A DNA stretch of 64,000 bases from contig PQWQ01000007.1 of NCBI GenBank assembly GCA_002943765.1, positions 2,792,501 through 2,856,500 on the forward strand. Reading direction: 5' to 3'. Position 1 is the stretch's first letter, and each line of letters opens with the position of its first letter. This document shows, piece after piece, positions 63,201 through 64,000 of the stretch. The notes under the pieces are model-generated. The model searched no databases. It saw nothing but the letters and a program-made list of their open reading frames with translations, and was not told the DNA's origin. This DNA is from Psoroptes ovis. Lineage: Eukaryota > Arthropoda > Arachnida > Sarcoptiformes > Psoroptidae. Both the position numbers and the translations under genes were made by a program.

Positions 63201-64000
63201 ATTCATTGAATCTAATTGCATTCAATTAAATTTTCCACTTTTTCTTTTCATGTCTTTGGCTCCAAACTCAGTTTTTGACTACTGACGCATGATTGACGGG
63301 TTGATTGATTACAAATCGATATATCATTGTAATCAATTGTGATCAGTTTTTAATGCATTTTTTCTGGCAAAAAATCCTTCAAATATCATCATAATTTAAT
63401 CGATTTCAATTCATTTAATTTCGACTCAATGGATGAATTTTCGATGAATGTTGTCACAATCGTCAACTTGGACAGCATTTGTCACAGCAAACAAACGAAA
63501 ATAAAAAGTTCACAGACGAAAATGATCATCAAAAATGACAATTGAACATTTGTGAACATTTATTTTCCATTTTTTCAATTATCAATAGGGAAACAAAGGG
63601 GACAAACAAATGTCTATGTTTGAATCGACGAAGATTTGGAGAAAAAATGTGGAAAAATTTTGAACTTTTGAACCTTAAACTTTTAGTTGTAATGGCAAAA
63701 TGGCAGCAAAACTAATAAAAAACAAACATTTCATCAATTCATTTTTTCACATTTTCGTTTGAGATTTAATGATTTCATTGTATTGAAATATTTATAACAT
63801 AAACAAACCATAGCAATAAGTGATCAAAGGGTTAATAGGTTGTTGTTAAGGCTGGCAATGCAACATTTTTGGAAAATATTTACGAAGAAAAAAACGTGCA
63901 AATACCAAAAATAAATTTCATTTTTTTTCAGATTCAAAATCTAAACATCTTTGAAATGATTTCATTTTTTAAATGAAAATTTCTCCGTTAATGAGAAATA
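60260..64000. other. Gene-free AT-rich end region
   Basis: 3.7 kb with the upstream region of the four-helix gene. Frames at 60729-61164 (+) and 61663-61947 (-) are Lys/Phe/Ile/Ser-rich with no domain. Low-complexity tracts: GAGA at about 61838, GAT repeats at about 62090-62125 and a poly-T at about 62459-62477. No convincing exons, RNA genes or mobile elements. Confidence 0.5.

Noticed and set aside
1..64000. tRNA, rRNA or CRISPR features
   Set aside because: No B-box-like GGTTCGAATCC element, no rRNA-like segment and no regular direct-repeat/spacer array was seen; the mini-exon array has exon-like, not spacer-like, organisation.

Overview
The window is AT-rich eukaryotic DNA: compact, intron-containing genes, introns mostly 50-75 nt with GT-AG ends, ATTTA-rich spacers, and N/Q/S/H-rich protein stretches. 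Gene content (tandem CYP4 P450s, a carboxylesterase, orthologues of TAPT1, PGAM5, CNOT3, CNOT6, ELOVL, SBSPON) fits a small-genome arthropod. I think an astigmatid mite (dust-mite or scab-mite type) most likely, but this is inference from style and not proven. Exon coordinates below come from matching splice signals, reading phase and remembered family sequences; no alignment was run.

Layout. 12-1998 (+): 3' part of a TAPT1-like gene. 4361-6448 (+): PGAM5-like mitochondrial phosphatase. 8258-11449 (+): CNOT3. 15706-16027 (+): a secreted Gly-rich peptide precursor with a TATA box. 17585-25377 (-): CNOT6/CCR4 deadenylase, whose large intron holds a 2.1-kb alternative first coding exon (19222-21313). 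29212-30395 (+): fatty-acid elongase. 30625-32253 (-): somatomedin-B/thrombospondin-1 protein. 33345-47745 (-): five CYP4-type P450 genes, one with its 5' end deleted, and an opposite-strand multipass membrane protein inserted among them (39284-40764). 47746-53499: a spacer that is not empty; its minus strand carries a chain of tandemly duplicated mini-exons with regular 50-69-nt introns. 53500-55411 (+): carboxylesterase with an in-frame stop. 55737-57014 (+): histidine acid phosphatase. 59822-60259 (-): small four-helix membrane protein. 60260-64000: no gene seen.

Functional themes. Two subunits of the CCR4-NOT deadenylase (the CNOT3 scaffold and the CNOT6 nuclease) lie 6 kb apart. The P450s and the esterase are enzyme classes often linked to lipid and xenobiotic metabolism, and the P450 cluster shows birth-and-death evolution. 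Best candidates for something undescribed: the minus-strand mini-exon locus at about 48.8-51.0 kb, which encodes a short repeated peptide whose two copies differ mostly at synonymous sites; the LRR-less CNOT6 isoform; and the Gly-rich precursor with repeated amidation/KR sites.
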